From assembly GCF_003711515.1 (NCBI RefSeq), contig NW_021167081.1:3218483-3282482 (forward strand): 64,000 nt of DNA, written 5' to 3'. This DNA comes from Sodiomyces alkalinus F11. Its lineage: Eukaryota > Ascomycota > Sordariomycetes > Glomerellales > Plectosphaerellaceae. A program made the position numbers and the translations under genes. This document shows positions 34,910 through 46,459 of this stretch, in pieces. A model generated the notes under the pieces. It did no database searches, was not told the DNA's origin, and saw only the letters and a program-made list of their open reading frames with translations. Numbering within the stretch: position 1 is the stretch's first letter; every line of letters starts with the position of its first letter.

Positions 34910-35761
34910 GGATCCTTAAATACGACTCTGCGATACGCGAGGAAGTAGAAGAGCTACGGGCAATAAAGAAGGTGAAGAAGGATATTAACGGGGACTGTAT
35001 ATAGATTGAAAAAGGCGTAACTCGGCTATAGCAGCGTCCGTAGCGGCGTTTCCCACGCCACTACTTTTACGGCGGGCACTACTACAAGTTACCCTATTCG
35101 AGTTTCGGTTATCCTTAATTCCGGTGCTACCATTTACATCTTTAACGATTTATCCCGCGTTTCTGATTGTATACCCGTAACGCGAGGAGACTATCTTATT
35201 GCAGGTAGTTCGTCGCTGCCTATTAAAGGTTATGGTAACGTAACCGTAAGATTAAATAAACTAATAGGAAGCCTTGATTTTAGGCTCTTAAACGTCGTAT
35301 ACTACGAAGATCTCACCTATAATTTAATCCCTAACTAACGCCTACGACTAGAAGGTTACTAGTAGACTTAGAAGCTATTAAATAACTGCCTCTGATATAC
35401 CGACGGATCTATACTATATTAGCTAAGTTACTACTTCGATTAGACAGTTATTAAGCACGTGCCCTTCGATTCTAACTAATCTACGGCTGCTTTTCTAGGC
35501 TCTTATTCTTCTACTCGAAAAGGCGTCTATAAATTAATAATACGTTATCTAAGCATTACGGAGGGTATCTTATAGTATCTATAGCTAGGGCATATTAGCC
35601 CTAGGCCTTATAGGCACCTAGAAGAGTAGACGTAGGGAGTTAAGATTAAAGGACTAATAACTATCGACGATAAGGCCTATAAGCTTACAAAGATAAAACG
35701 GTGTATTAGCAGGCCCCCTTGTACCGTACCTGCCTATACAGGGGAATAGTAGGTAATTAAT
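34910..35761 (+). pseudogene. Copia III pol, 5' part (protease and GAG-pre-integrase)
   Basis: A Copia protease is visible near 35,105-35,340 (SVILNSGATIYIFNDLSRV, normally DSGAT; LIAGSSSLPIKGYGNV; LNVVYYEDLTYNLI). The GAG-pre-integrase block follows near 35,585-35,720 (LGHISPRPYRHLEEQTQGVK, KAYKLTKIKRCISR), with Cys to Tyr in its zinc ligands. The fragment is cut at 35,761 by the Copia II 5' LTR and resumes at 41,936 with the integrase core. Confidence 0.8.
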
Positions 35762-36025
35762 TGTCGTATAGGCACACGGATCACGACGTAGTCTATAGGG
35801 GATCCAGGGGGGATTCACGCTATGACTAAGGGCTTCGGATATAATAGGGGCTGATACCGGAAAAGACCGGATAGGATCTAAATGACTTAGTACCAATTAT
35901 AGAGTCTTTACCACCTAAAATTAAGGGTATAAGAGACTCCCCTAGATATAGCTTAATATAGTACATACACACGAGATTTCTGCTCTACTAAGTAGATTAT
36001 TTAAGTGACTATTTAACGTGCGATA
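35762..36025 (+). repeat. 5' LTR of Copia II
   Basis: 264 bp, the same length as 41,672-41,935. The differences I saw are mostly C/T and G/A. Confidence 0.9.
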
Positions 36026-36229
36026 GTTATAAGCCCGGTTTATAACGCCTAAACGATAGATATTAATAGAGCTACCCCTATTCCACTATAAAAGTACTCA
36101 CGTCTATACAGGCACTCTTAAATAATTACTATCGACCTAATCAGAGTAATTAAGCGATTAATCAACCTATTAACCTATCTATTAATTAATTAATTAACTA
36201 ATAAGTAAGTAAAGATATCTTCTAATATA

Positions 36230-37540
36230 TCTAACGCCGAATAGAAGGCGGCCGCTACTACCCTTATTCACTAGAGGGATTAGGCAGTATAGTAGCGCGC
36301 CGTACGCGGTAAATCTGCCTCCTACTAGGATAACTGTCTTAATCTAAAGCTAAGCGACGAGGAGGCTAACGCCTACCTCCTCCCTATACCTACGCCGCCT
36401 AACGTCCGTGAATACGAAGCCCTCGCCGTGGACCCTAACGCCACGGAGGAGGCCACGGCCACCCCCTCTTCCACTATTATACTAAAGGGCGACGAGGCTA
36501 TAGACGCCACGGAGGCCGCTACCACGGCCGCCGGTAAGAAGAAAACGGCCGTACGCCGGAAGGCTACGGCCGTAACGAAAGAACCACCGACCAGGACACC
36601 CATGTTTATCGACGACCTCTCTAAAAAGGGGCGTGCACGCTACCTATAAGATCGCCGCGTATACCGCGAGGAAAAGGCAGACTATAACGCGTAGTAGAAG
36701 GAGTTTAACGAGGTATACTCCTATATCGAGGGGACCGTTTACACCACGTTACATAGCCTCCTCGCCTAGCTATAGGATAACGCTATAAATAACCTATAAG
36801 CCTGCATTATACTCCTACACGCGCACGTAGGACTAATCCCTATAGACATCCGTAAAGAAGCCTTAATCCTATATCGACGATATACTACGCCTATAAAGGC
36901 TATACCTAAGGATATAGACGGCTAGGTTATAAGCTGGAAAATAACGATAATATACTATAAATATATAGGCGTTTTAGAGCTATTAAGCGCGGACCGTTAG
37001 ACAGAAGACGTGTTAAAAGCCGTTAGACCTTTTACCTATGAATAGAGTAATAACTGCCTAGTAAATAACTATAATAAGATTACGGAAGACGAGCTAACGA
37101 TTAACGACTTCGTAAAGGCTCTATGGGCGGTTCTTAGTAATATAAAAAGCCTATAATCCACCGCTATAAAGCCTAGAGTCGGGAGAGGCACCTTTAACAC
37201 CCTCGGGAACCTCCCCGATACTAAGGATACTACTAATAATAAAGATAATAAAACGCGTCCTTATAGTAATATATCCGTAAAGGCTATCCCTCCCGTAACG
37301 CGGAGGCCTTACGAGATATGTAAGAACCCCTATACTATTACCGCCTATTAGTACGTAAGGCCGGATATACGCCCTTATACCTAGCGTGGCCGTGAAGATA
37401 TTATAAAGATCGCGGAAAAGTAGATACGCATTCATAGTTTCAAACGCCGCGTAGACACGGCGATATAGAAGAGGCGGGAAGCAGTAGCTGCTACCGCTAA
37501 CAAGATAGAGGAAGTCTAAGAAGATTAACTCTATAATACT
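36230..37540 (+). pseudogene. Copia II Gag
   Basis: The frame contains LKLSDEEANAYLLPIPTPPN near 36,345-36,405 and then an uninterrupted Ala/Thr/Lys-rich stretch at 36,428-36,649 (EATATPSSTIILKGDE; KKKTAVRRKATAVTKEPP). A helical Gag core runs to about 37,150, followed by a basic tail with FNTLGNLPDTKDTTNNK near 37,190-37,240. No intact zinc knuckle is seen. The unbroken stretch reflects few CpA or TpG targets rather than selection. Confidence 0.65.
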
Positions 37541-37549
37541 ACGCCTACT

Positions 37550-40500
37550 ATAGTTTATAAAGACCTGTGTATCACCGCGACGGGGAGACTAGGCGCCCAC
37601 CTAACTTAGGGGGTAGCGCGCCGTCATTGTATAAGGATACTATTAAGATTATAATAAGAATAGGGGGTATCCATCTCTATTAACTAAGTCAGAGCGCTAT
37701 TATACTACGCGATCCTAGACTTAGGATCGTTAATATATATCTTTAATAATTAAGGCCGTTTTACAGCCGTTAAACCGCCCACGGATACTTTATCTTTATT
37801 CTTTTAGGTGGGTACCTATAAGGCTCCTATCCTCGGATACGGAGACGTTAAGCTACGTATATAATCTCTATCGGGCACGAAGAGCCTATTACGCCTCTAT
37901 AACGTCGTATACTATAAGGAATTCGCTACTAATATCGTCTCGGAACGCTAGCTACGCCTATAAGGCTACCGCTAGGACACCGTAAAGAATACTATCGTTA
38001 GCTCCGCCGATAACCGGCCTATCTATAAGCTACTAGATATCCACGGCTAGTATATAATCGAACGCGCGGAAGCCACTGCCGCTACCGCGTTCGCGGTCTC
38101 GGTAAGGCACCCGCGCGATAACCCGTATAGAAGATCACGATAACCACGGTAACCGCAGAAGACTACAGTATAACGGTAGCACGAACGCCTCGGCCATTAC
38201 GGTATTAATACTCTCGTAAAGATTACTAACGCCACTTAGGGGGTAAAGATAAAAGGACCTTATATAACGGACTATAACGCGTATAGGTAATCGTAAGTGT
38301 CTATATAGATCCGGCGGATACTATCCCTTTATCCATTAAAGCCCGGAGAGGCCCTGGCTATTAATTTTCACGATCTAGAAGAGGCGGAGTAGTTAGCGGG
38401 CAGACTATATAAATCTATTATATTTATTATAGACGTGTATACAGGTTATACGTGGGATTACTACCTATAAAAAAAGACTAAGGCTTTATCTTACACGCTC
38501 TAAAAGACGTTTTTACCCTGCTTAGGACCTAATTCGATATTAGGCTATACGTCCTACGGGCCGCTTCTAAGATATTTTAGCACCTAGAAGTTATTACTTT
38601 CCTCGTTACTAAGGGGGTATAAGGTTAGCCGTCGGCACTATATTTATAGGATTAGAACGGCGTTATAGAACGGATTAAAGGTATCGTTAAAAGGAGGGCG
38701 AGGGCTATAAGGATTAAAGCTAATCTGCCTATATCTATCTAGCCTAAGATCTTTAAGACTGCTATATATCTGTATAATAGGACGCCACGATATATTAACG
38801 ACTAGGGAACGCTATACGAAGGCCTACGCGGCCGTTAATCTAACTTTACGCACCTAGGAGCTTACGGCTATAAAGCCTTTATAAAAAGACGCGATACCTA
38901 AGCTCAAAAGAACCGCCTATAAAGGCTAGAACCGAAGGTATAAATAGGTTATTATATCGGATACTAATCCTCGAATAGCTTCCGTATTTAGCTATTATAC
39001 CTAACGGATATTATCACTACGAGAGATATAGTCTTTAACGAAGACGAGATATTTAATAGTAGAATTAAAACGCTATAAGCTATAGTTTCCGCGAAGGAAA
39101 TCGGGGAACGCCTATAATTTATCCGTATCACCTAATCTAATAAGACCGCGAATAGGCTACTATTAAGGGGTATAGCCGTAGACGTATTAAATCTTAAGTC
39201 GGAAGACTCTAACGCTACCGCTATTACTACGGGTAAAGGCGAGGCCGTCGTTATTACTATAAGAGAGGCTATTACTATTACTATAGACCGTACCGCTATT
39301 ATTACGGGCACCGCTATTACTACGGACACTGCTATTATTATAGAAGAACACTATACCACCGCTATTACTACGGATAAAGGAGACGCTATCGCTATTACTA
39401 CGGGAGAGGCGACCGCTATTACTACGGACACTTTACGGTTTACCACTACAAGGTTTAAACCGTTTCCTACGCCTCTAATATCCCCGGAAGATCCCGCGCG
39501 CGCGTTCCTTATAGCGTTAGCGGTGGTTAGGGGAATTAAGGTAGAAGAATACGATAACCACTAATGGATAGCTATAGATACCCCTAAGCGGTGCCCGTCG
39601 GTTATCGCGAGAACTATCATAAGTCTATACACGACCGAGAAGGTCTAGAACGATAACGCCTAGAAGCCGTTCTTTAACGCTAGAAGGACTTATAACCCTA
39701 TATATAGGAGGAAGTAAGCTATTAATAACGGCGATATCGGTAATATAGATTCTACTCCCTCTAATACCTCTTAGCCGCTATCGTATATAACCCGCAAGGA
39801 TCTCCCGCCTCTACTAAAGCACCACCGCGATATACGCCTTTACCCGTTACGGGAGCAGTAGTTATACGCTAAGGGGGAACACCTTAAGGGGTACTAATAG
39901 ATAGGCTATTAGTAGGAGGTACGTAGTATTCAGGCTAATAAGTAATAAGTCCTCGCCTATAGATAGGTATACATCTATAAATTTATTAAGGAGGGCACCC
40001 CCCTTAAGTGTAAGGCACGTCTTATAGTGCGAGGGGATTAATAAAAACGGTTAGAGACTAAAGATACCTACGCCACCATGCTAGCCTCGCGGTCTTTCCG
40101 TATACTAATAGCGATCGCCGCCCGATTTAATCTACAAATAAGGTAGTTCGATACCATTAACGTGTTCGTTAATGCTAGCCTTAAAGAAGAGGTGTTTATG
40201 AAGATACTATAAGGCTATAAAGTGCTAGGTAAGGTACTACTACTACGGAAAGCCCTCTTCGGTTTAAGGGTATGGCCACTACTATAGTAAGAGGAATTCT
40301 GCGGCACGCTATAAAGAATAGGCATTATAGCCGTCTCTAATAACCCTATATTATAATCCGCGACGGTTTAATCCTATTCTTCTACGTTAATAATATTGGA
40401 CTTATCTACTATAGAGATTGTAAGATAGACGCCGACGACCTTAAGGCTGCCCTTAAGCGGAGCTATAGATTATTAGGAGGCGATAAAATCCGCCAGTTCC

Positions 40501-41355
40501 TAGGAATTAAGGTCCTAAGGGATAGAGCCACCCGTAGGCTATAGCTATTATAATCCTCCTACGTGGAGAAGATCGTGGTTAAATACTGCGTAGATATCCT
40601 CTACCGAAAATCACTAAAGGTCCTATTATTAACGACAGAACCACTAATACCACGTAACGGCACACGCGCGACGATTCCCGAGGTCCGTTAGTATCAGGGA
40701 ATAATCGGTTCTATCCTATACTCCGCTATCGTGATAAGACCCGATATCGCGTTCGCCTATTCAAAGCTTTCCTAATATAACGTTAACCCCTCCTCTAACC
40801 ACCTTGAGAGGGCTTAATAAGTGCTGCTATTCTTATACTATATAAGGCACTACTGCCTAGAATTCGGCGGGGATAGACTCTTCCTGATAGTAAGCGACGC
40901 GTCCTTTAGTGATAACCCAGACCGTAAGAGTTTATAAGGATATACGATAAAGCTCTTCGGGGGAACCGTTAACTAGAAGGTGGGTAAGTAACTAATAGTC
41001 ACGATATCTTTAACAGAATCGGAACTACTCGCTCTTATAGAGGCCGCTAAAGAGACGTTATTCGTTAGCCGGATATTAAGAGATTTAGAGCTTCGGTTAG
41101 ACTAACAGTAACTACAGCTATACTACGATAATCAGCAGACTATTGACCTCGTTAATAAGAAGGCATAACGCCTGCGAATAAGGCTACGGCATATCGATAT
41201 TCGTAACTAGTAGGCACGTTAGTTAGTATAGCAGGGCCTTTTTAAGGTCACGTACGTTAACACGAAGGAGATAATCGCGGACGGTTTAACGAAGGCACTG
41301 CCGGAGGCGGGGATTAAAAGACTACAGCAACAGCTTAATTTAACTAATTAAAAGG
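37550..41355 (+). pseudogene. Copia II pol (PR, IN, RT, RNase H)
   Basis: A degraded protease lies near 37,690-37,930 (AILDLGSLIYIFNN; LRLYNVVYYKEF). The GAG-pre-integrase block begins HERLGHYGINTLVKI near 38,180-38,225. The integrase core runs from about 38,330 to 38,900. RT starts near 40,015 (DTYATMLASRSFRILIAIAA) and has an active-site box near 40,380 reading FYVNNIGL, with both Asp codons changed to Asn. RNase H reaches TESELLALIEAAKE near 41,005-41,050 and ends with IADGLTKALPEAGIKRLQQ near 41,275-41,330. Between 39,150 and 39,480, reiterated gctattactacgg units encode a Thr/Ala-rich linker. Confidence 0.85.
39205..39435 (+). repeat. Degenerate gctattactacgg tandem repeat in Copia II pol
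   Basis: Units of about 12-18 bp (gctattactacgg, with gctattattacggg and gctattactatta variants) recur ten or so times and code for an AITTxxA-type linker between IN and RT. Such hydrophilic linkers between integrase and RT are usual in Copia. Confidence 0.7.
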
Positions 41356-41671
41356 ATCGTATTAAGTAGTCTAAACGACTATACAAAGAAATTAAACGTG
41401 CTAAAGCCACGGCCGTAGCGACTATAAAGGCCTCCGAGGGCGTAGCAGATCCGATAGATATAAATTAAGCAGATTGGACTAATCAGCATCGAGGAACTAA
41501 TTAAGATAGAATTAAATTAAACGGTTAAATAGGGCGGATTTAGATCCCTTTTATAAGGGCGTTTTCCCTTAACTATTAATTTTACGATAGCAAAGTTAAG
41601 AGCGTTTCGTTTAAACCGAACCCTGTAATTAGTCAGTTAACCTAAGAAGACCTACCTTAACTAAGGGGGTG

Positions 41672-41935
41672 TGTCGTATAGGCACACGGACCACGACGTG
41701 GTCTATAGGGGATCCAGGGGGGATCTACGCTATAACTAAGGGCTTCGGATATAATAGGGGCGGATACTAGAAAAGACCGGATAGGATCCAAATGACTTAG
41801 TACCTTTAACAGAGTCTTCACCACCTAAGATTTTGGGCATAAGAGACTCCCCCAGATATAACTTAACATAATACACATACACGAGATTTCTGCTCTACTA
41901 AGTAGATCATTCAAGTGCCTATTTAACGTGCGACA
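41672..41935 (+). repeat. 3' LTR of Copia II
   Basis: 264 bp, with TG at its start and CA at its end. The flank after it (ATAATTCC) returns to Copia III. Confidence 0.9.
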
Positions 41936-44900
41936 ATAATTCCATGGATTTTAAACGAATATCCGAGAGGGATTCGCGGTTTATATTTTTACTGACTATT
42001 ATAATGGCTTTACGGCCACCTACCTTATAAAAAGTAAACTAACAGCGGACATCCTCGTAATAATTAAGGAATTCTTCGCCTAGGTAGACCGTTAATTAGG
42101 CTATAAGGTACGTGTTTTCGAAGCTAATATGAAGGCACCTTAATCCAATAACGACACCCGCTTCCTACGGGAGGAGGGCATCCTATTAGAGGTATCTGCT
42201 GCCGATATATAAGCGTAGAACAGGAGTGCCGAACGCGCTATTGCCGTGGTGATTTCGCAGGGTCCTGCGATAAATATCCACGTAAAGCTCCCGCGGTTTA
42301 TATAGCCTAAGGCTATTCCCACGGCTATATACGTTTATAACCGCACGCTACAAAGGTACTATAATAATAAGGATTAGACAACACTATATAAGGTCCTCTT
42401 TATTAGAAAGCAGATTTTAATTTATCTTCGAGCCTACGGTTATAAAGTATATGCAGTAGTAAAGGACCCCTAAAAGGGCATTAATAAGCTATTCAATTGT
42501 ATCGCTCCTTATACCTATATCGGCTACCTTATCGGCTATGATTCCACTAATATCTTCCGTATCTTAGTGCCTAGCCTACGCCGCTATAACCGCGTTAGTC
42601 GTATATGCGATATTGATTTTAACGAACACGGCTTTTTTAATAGCGATATTAACGCCTTTAACAATAACCTCTACTAATTAACCGAGGAGTAACTAGAAGA
42701 CCTGATTAGATAGATTAAGTAGGAGAGGGCTAGAGATTGATAGCCGTTTACGGACGTATAAGCTAAGGACCCCCCCTTTATATAACTACTTATTTTAAAC
42801 TTAACCCTTTACCGAGGCTAGTTCCCCCCGGGTCCCTTTCCTGGACGGTATCGTCGAGGTTATATTTAGTAATACCCGGCCTTAAGGGGGAAAAGGAGAC
42901 TATCTCGAGTCTAAAAGAATAAGATTTAGATCACGAACTATAAAATTTAGCTAGTACGATGCTTAATCCCCGTTTATAGTAGCCAATTAGTCTATAGCTT
43001 CCTACTCTACCAGAAACCCCGCTATTGGTTATAGCGCTAATAGTAGCCGTGATTTTAGGAAATTATCGTAAAGTCCTTACGGCTATAGGCTTGCTTATGG
43101 ATACAGGAATATAATACCGTGGTATACTTAGAGCGATAGCTATAGGGCTTCGTATAGATAAAGAAGCGCGCCCTAACCTGTAAGGCGATAGCTAGAAAAG
43201 CGACTACTAGGTAGTAGCCTTTAACGCTAGCCGTCACGCCACAGATATATATACATATTAAACAAGGCTTTGCGAACTAAATTACGGTTAATAAGGACTA
43301 CGCCTATAATGTTACAGCGGCGATTATCGCTATTACTAAAGTCTACGGCCCTAATAGCAGCCTCAGGAAATATAACCCCGGCGGCAGCTTAGAAAACACG
43401 GTTCCAGCGGGTATTTTCGCGGCTATAATAATCTATCGTAAAGACCTCCCTCCTCCTACAAAAAGCCCTTACGATATACCCTTATACCCTTACGGCCACC
43501 TATTCCGATAGGTATAGAAAGACTACTTATAGAGCTATAAGGAGATAGGGGTATAGATATAGGTACTAGCGTCCATAGTAGATAGAAATCAGGTTTCTAA
43601 TTCAATATAGATAATAATATATAAATTCGATAAGTATAGGTTTCTATATAAATATAAGACACGGCTTATAGTACGAGGAGATGAGTAGTATTAATCCTCT
43701 TTCAGGGAGACGTATATAGCTATATTAGCAAGACGGTCGTTCGGCGCGATAATAGCTATCACCGCCCGTTTTAACCTCACGCTACTATATATCGATATAA
43801 TAAGCGAGTTTATATATACGCCCTTTCTCTATAATATCTTTATATACCCGCCGCTAGGGTTTCCGGCCGCTAGGGGTCGTTTATACCTAAAAAAGGCGTT
43901 ATATAGTCTTAAGAAATCCCTATTACTTTAGTAAAAGTACTTCTCGGCTATCTAATTAGCGGACGGCTTTTAGATAGTACCGTAGGAACCGTGTTAGTTT
44001 CTATATCGCGGTTTAATCCTATTTTTCTATATTAACGATATCGTTATTACTTATAAACAAGAATATAAGGCTTAGATAAAGTAGGCTATTAATAACCTAT
44101 AACGCTACTATAACCTATAAGGTAGCGATCCTTTACAGTGGTTGCTTAGTATGAAGGTTATTCGCGACTATACTAAACGCAAAATCTAGCTATTATAGCG
44201 TGACTACCTTACTAAGTTAGAACGCCTATTAAAGCCGAATAATAGTAATTATAGTAGTATCTATCGCCTAACACACCTAATTAAGGTTATAAAACTACTA
44301 CTCTATTTAGGGACCTAGACTAATATCAAAAGCTAGTAACGGAAGATAGGATCTATGCTATATATAGCAGTGATATCGCGGCTAGATATCGCCTTTATAT
44401 TATTAAGACTATACAGCTTTAATACTAATCCAGGGCCAATACACTATAAGGCCGCCGATTATCTAAGCTTCTATCCAATTAATAGCTAATCGTTTATATT
44501 AGAACTAAGGGACAGCATACTATTAAAATCTATACTAACGCCTCTTTTACCGATAATACCCTTGATCGTAAAAGCAGTTAAGCGTTCGTAATACGTTTAT
44601 ATAGAGGAACTATCGCGTAGCGTGCTAGGAAGATACGGCTATAACGTTAATAACGGAAGCAGAGCTATTGGCAATAGTATAAGGTGTAAATAAGGGTATG
44701 TTTATGTAACGGCTATTATGTAGTATAGGAGTTGAATTTAACGAGCCGTAATTAAGGATCCTATACGATAATAACTAAATAATTCGGTTAGTTAATTAAG
44801 AGATTAGTGTATTACTAACGCGCCTTTACTACGTCGATATCCACGGCCACTAATTACGTTAAGGAAGAAGCTTAAATACTCGTGATATATATTACGAGCG

Positions 44901-45120
44901 CGGAAATAGTTGTAGACGGGCTAATAAAGGCGTTATACGGCGAGAAATTTAAGATATTTAGGTCCTAGGTGGGCGTGATGGATAGACGGGAATAGTTATA
45001 GTAAAAATAGCTAGAAGAAAGTCCGAATAGAATATATAGAGGACCTAGAGGGTGAATTTAAGGGCGGCTATAGCGAAGAGATTAAATAGCTATTATATCT
45101 ACTAGTTACAAATAGCTTTA
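41936..45120 (+). pseudogene. Copia III pol, 3' part (IN, RT, RNase H)
   Basis: The integrase core opens with FAVYIFTDYYNGFTATYLI near 41,970-42,030 and includes NNDTRFLREEGILLEVSAAD near 42,145-42,210, the second Asp and downstream region. RT runs from about 43,655 (TRLIVRGDEQYQSSFRETYI) to 44,430, with an active-site box FYINDIVI near 44,025-44,050. The last Asp is kept and the first has become Asn. A degraded RNase H follows to about 45,000. It completes the protease and pre-integrase part at 34,910-35,761. A stretch at 42,750-43,250 between IN and RT has no clear domain and is linker. Confidence 0.8.
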
Positions 45121-45154
45121 GTCGCCTAACTAACGTTTAGGGTGATTAGGGGGT

Positions 45155-45359
45155 ATATCGAATAGACTATAGTCTTTTCGGTTACGTAACGGTCCGGATT
45201 ACTAAGATTATAATCTGGGTGGACGCTTACAGAATCTGCACTATATAAAATACGGTAGTAGCGGTTCCCTAACGGTCCCATACAGTTATAATTATACATA
45301 ATTTCCTTAATCAATTTTGACCTATTTTATGACGATTTCGACTACGCTTAATCTGACAT
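45155..45359 (+). repeat. Probable 3' LTR of Copia III
   Basis: A purine tract (gattagggggta) ends at about 45,154. Sequence beginning TATCGAATAG runs to CTGACATA, where normal un-RIPed sequence starts. No second copy exists in the window, so this rests on position and on the sharp change in CA/TG content. Confidence 0.4.
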
Positions 45360-45509
45360 AGTTTGCCAGGCATAGTCTATGCCCATGCCACACTGTGCCC
45401 ATGCGATAATAGTCTGCACGCAACAAAGTGCGTAACTGGCAACTTGCGCGTTGCATCGCAATTCATCCATAATCAGTTACACCGAGCATTCCATTCTTTA
45501 CACCACAAG
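45360..45509 (+). promoter_or_regulatory. Upstream region of the prefoldin gene
   Basis: About 150 bp of normal, un-RIPed sequence between the Copia III end and the start codon. No TATA box is obvious. The context before the ATG (accacaag) is pyrimidine-poor, as is usual in filamentous fungi. Any regulatory sequence further upstream has been replaced by transposon. Confidence 0.35.
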
Positions 45510-46146
45510 ATGGCCGCCCATGAACCCGAAGCCGATTTGAGTAGGTGAATCTCGATAACGCCTTTTTCTACACCTCAGTGTCCTCTCTGACTGTTTCAGT
45601 CAATCTTGCAACGCTGAACGCGGAGCAGTTAACTCAAGTCAAGAAGCAAATCGATGAAGAACTTGACCACCTCACCCAGTCTTTCGCCCAGCTCCATGCC
45701 GTCCAGGGCAAATTCAGCGAATGTCTTAGAATCGTCAAGACACCATCAGGTATTTATATTACTGATGGTTTGCCGTGGATCAGGTAGACTTGGTTGATCA
45801 ACCGTTCCAGTAGCTGAGAAATCCGTCCTCGTTCCCTTGACCAGTTCGCTCTATGTCCGCGGGGACCTGACAAACTCCAAACATGTAATCGTCGACATTG
45901 GGACGGGCTATTACATTGAGAAGGTAAGGACAGCCGGATTCCAGTCCTGTTTTCGAGGGGTGGCGTACTCACCATCTGTAGAATCGCCCAAATGCAGAGC
46001 GGTTCTACGAATCTAAGATCCAGCAACTGCTAGGGAACATTGAAGACCTTGAGAAAATCATACATCGTAAAACAGCAAATGCCCGGACCGTGGAAAATGG
46101 TGCGTGTGGTATTATCGCGCGTATACCGAAAACCATCCTGTACTAA
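45510..46146 (+). CDS. Prefoldin subunit 5 (Gim5/PFD5-like), four exons
   Basis: Prefoldin is a cytosolic hexameric chaperone that hands nascent actin and tubulin to the CCT chaperonin; subunit 5 is an alpha-type subunit. Exons are 45,510-45,540, 45,600-45,749, 45,811-45,923 and 45,982-46,146. Introns of 59, 61 and 58 bp begin GT and end AG, and the first has a CTGAC branch-like site. The joined frame is 152 residues, close to the usual 150. It shows an N-terminal helix ([16 protein letters not shown]), a beta-hairpin block ([27 protein letters not shown]) and a C-terminal helix ([19 protein letters not shown]). CA and TG are frequent, so it is not RIPed. After TANARTVEN the last 18 residues or so do not look like the family. 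A missed intron (possible donor gtgcgtg near 46,105) or loss of the last exon to transposon insertion is possible. Confidence 0.85.
45541..45599 (+). other. Intron 1 of the prefoldin gene
   Basis: 59 bp, GTAGGT to TTTCAG, with CTGAC ten bases before the acceptor. Removal joins the frame as D-L-I-N-L. Confidence 0.85.
45750..45810 (+). other. Intron 2 of the prefoldin gene
   Basis: 61 bp, GTATTT to TTCCAG. Without splicing the frame hits TAG at 45,785. With splicing it runs [13 protein letters not shown]. Confidence 0.8.
45924..45981 (+). other. Intron 3 of the prefoldin gene
   Basis: 58 bp, GTAAGG to CTGTAG. It separates YYIEK from the C-terminal helix. Confidence 0.8.
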
Positions 46147-46210
46147 TTGTCTGTGCCAGTTTTGCGTCAAAAAGTAGTACCTGTATAAATAACTATATGA
46201 AAATACATTA

Positions 46211-46225
46211 GGCCCCGTTCGACAA
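46211..46225 (+). repeat. Left terminal inverted repeat of the Harbinger element
   Basis: GGCCCCGTTCGACAA, preceded by TTA. Weaker inverted similarity continues inward (aacttttgaaaatgt against aacgtttttcaaaacat). Confidence 0.9.
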
Positions 46226-46459
46226 TTTCAACAACTTTTGAAAATGTATCAAAATGTACAAAAAATGCACAACTCATAACCCACCCATAACATAAGGCCC
46301 CCTTTTATATAATATTCTTAGTATAACTATATTTTTTATGTATTCCTCTACTATACCCCGGTTATCGAAGTACTATGCTAGGCAGGGATCCTCATATTAA
46401 CGTTTTTCTAAAAAACGGTCGCTTTTTATATAGGAGTGGCTATAAAAGCTCTTAACCTT

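Larger units (their letters stand above)
35762..41935 (+). mobile_element. Copia II, complete Ty1/Copia element nested in Copia III
   Basis: Two 264-bp LTRs begin TGTCGTATAGGCACACGG and end GCGATA or GCGACA. They enclose Gag, protease, integrase, RT and RNase H. A purine tract (ctaagggggtg) stands just before the 3' LTR. Flanking bases are TTAAT on the left and ATAAT on the right, so only TAAT is shared. Copia III domains continue in the right order on both sides, which shows a true insertion. Confidence 0.9.

Noticed and set aside
39205..39435. Reiterated gctattactacgg units resembling a CRISPR-like or satellite array
   Set aside because: Units vary in length without spacers and lie in frame inside the Copia II pol linker.
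45363..45548. A 61-codon frame beginning before the prefoldin start
   Set aside because: It is the prefoldin exon 1 frame extended upstream and into intron 1. The ATG at 45,510 gives the family-like N-terminus.
45754..46026. A 90-codon minus-strand frame across prefoldin exons 3 and 4
   Set aside because: It is a shadow of the plus-strand gene and spans two of its introns without any feature of its own.
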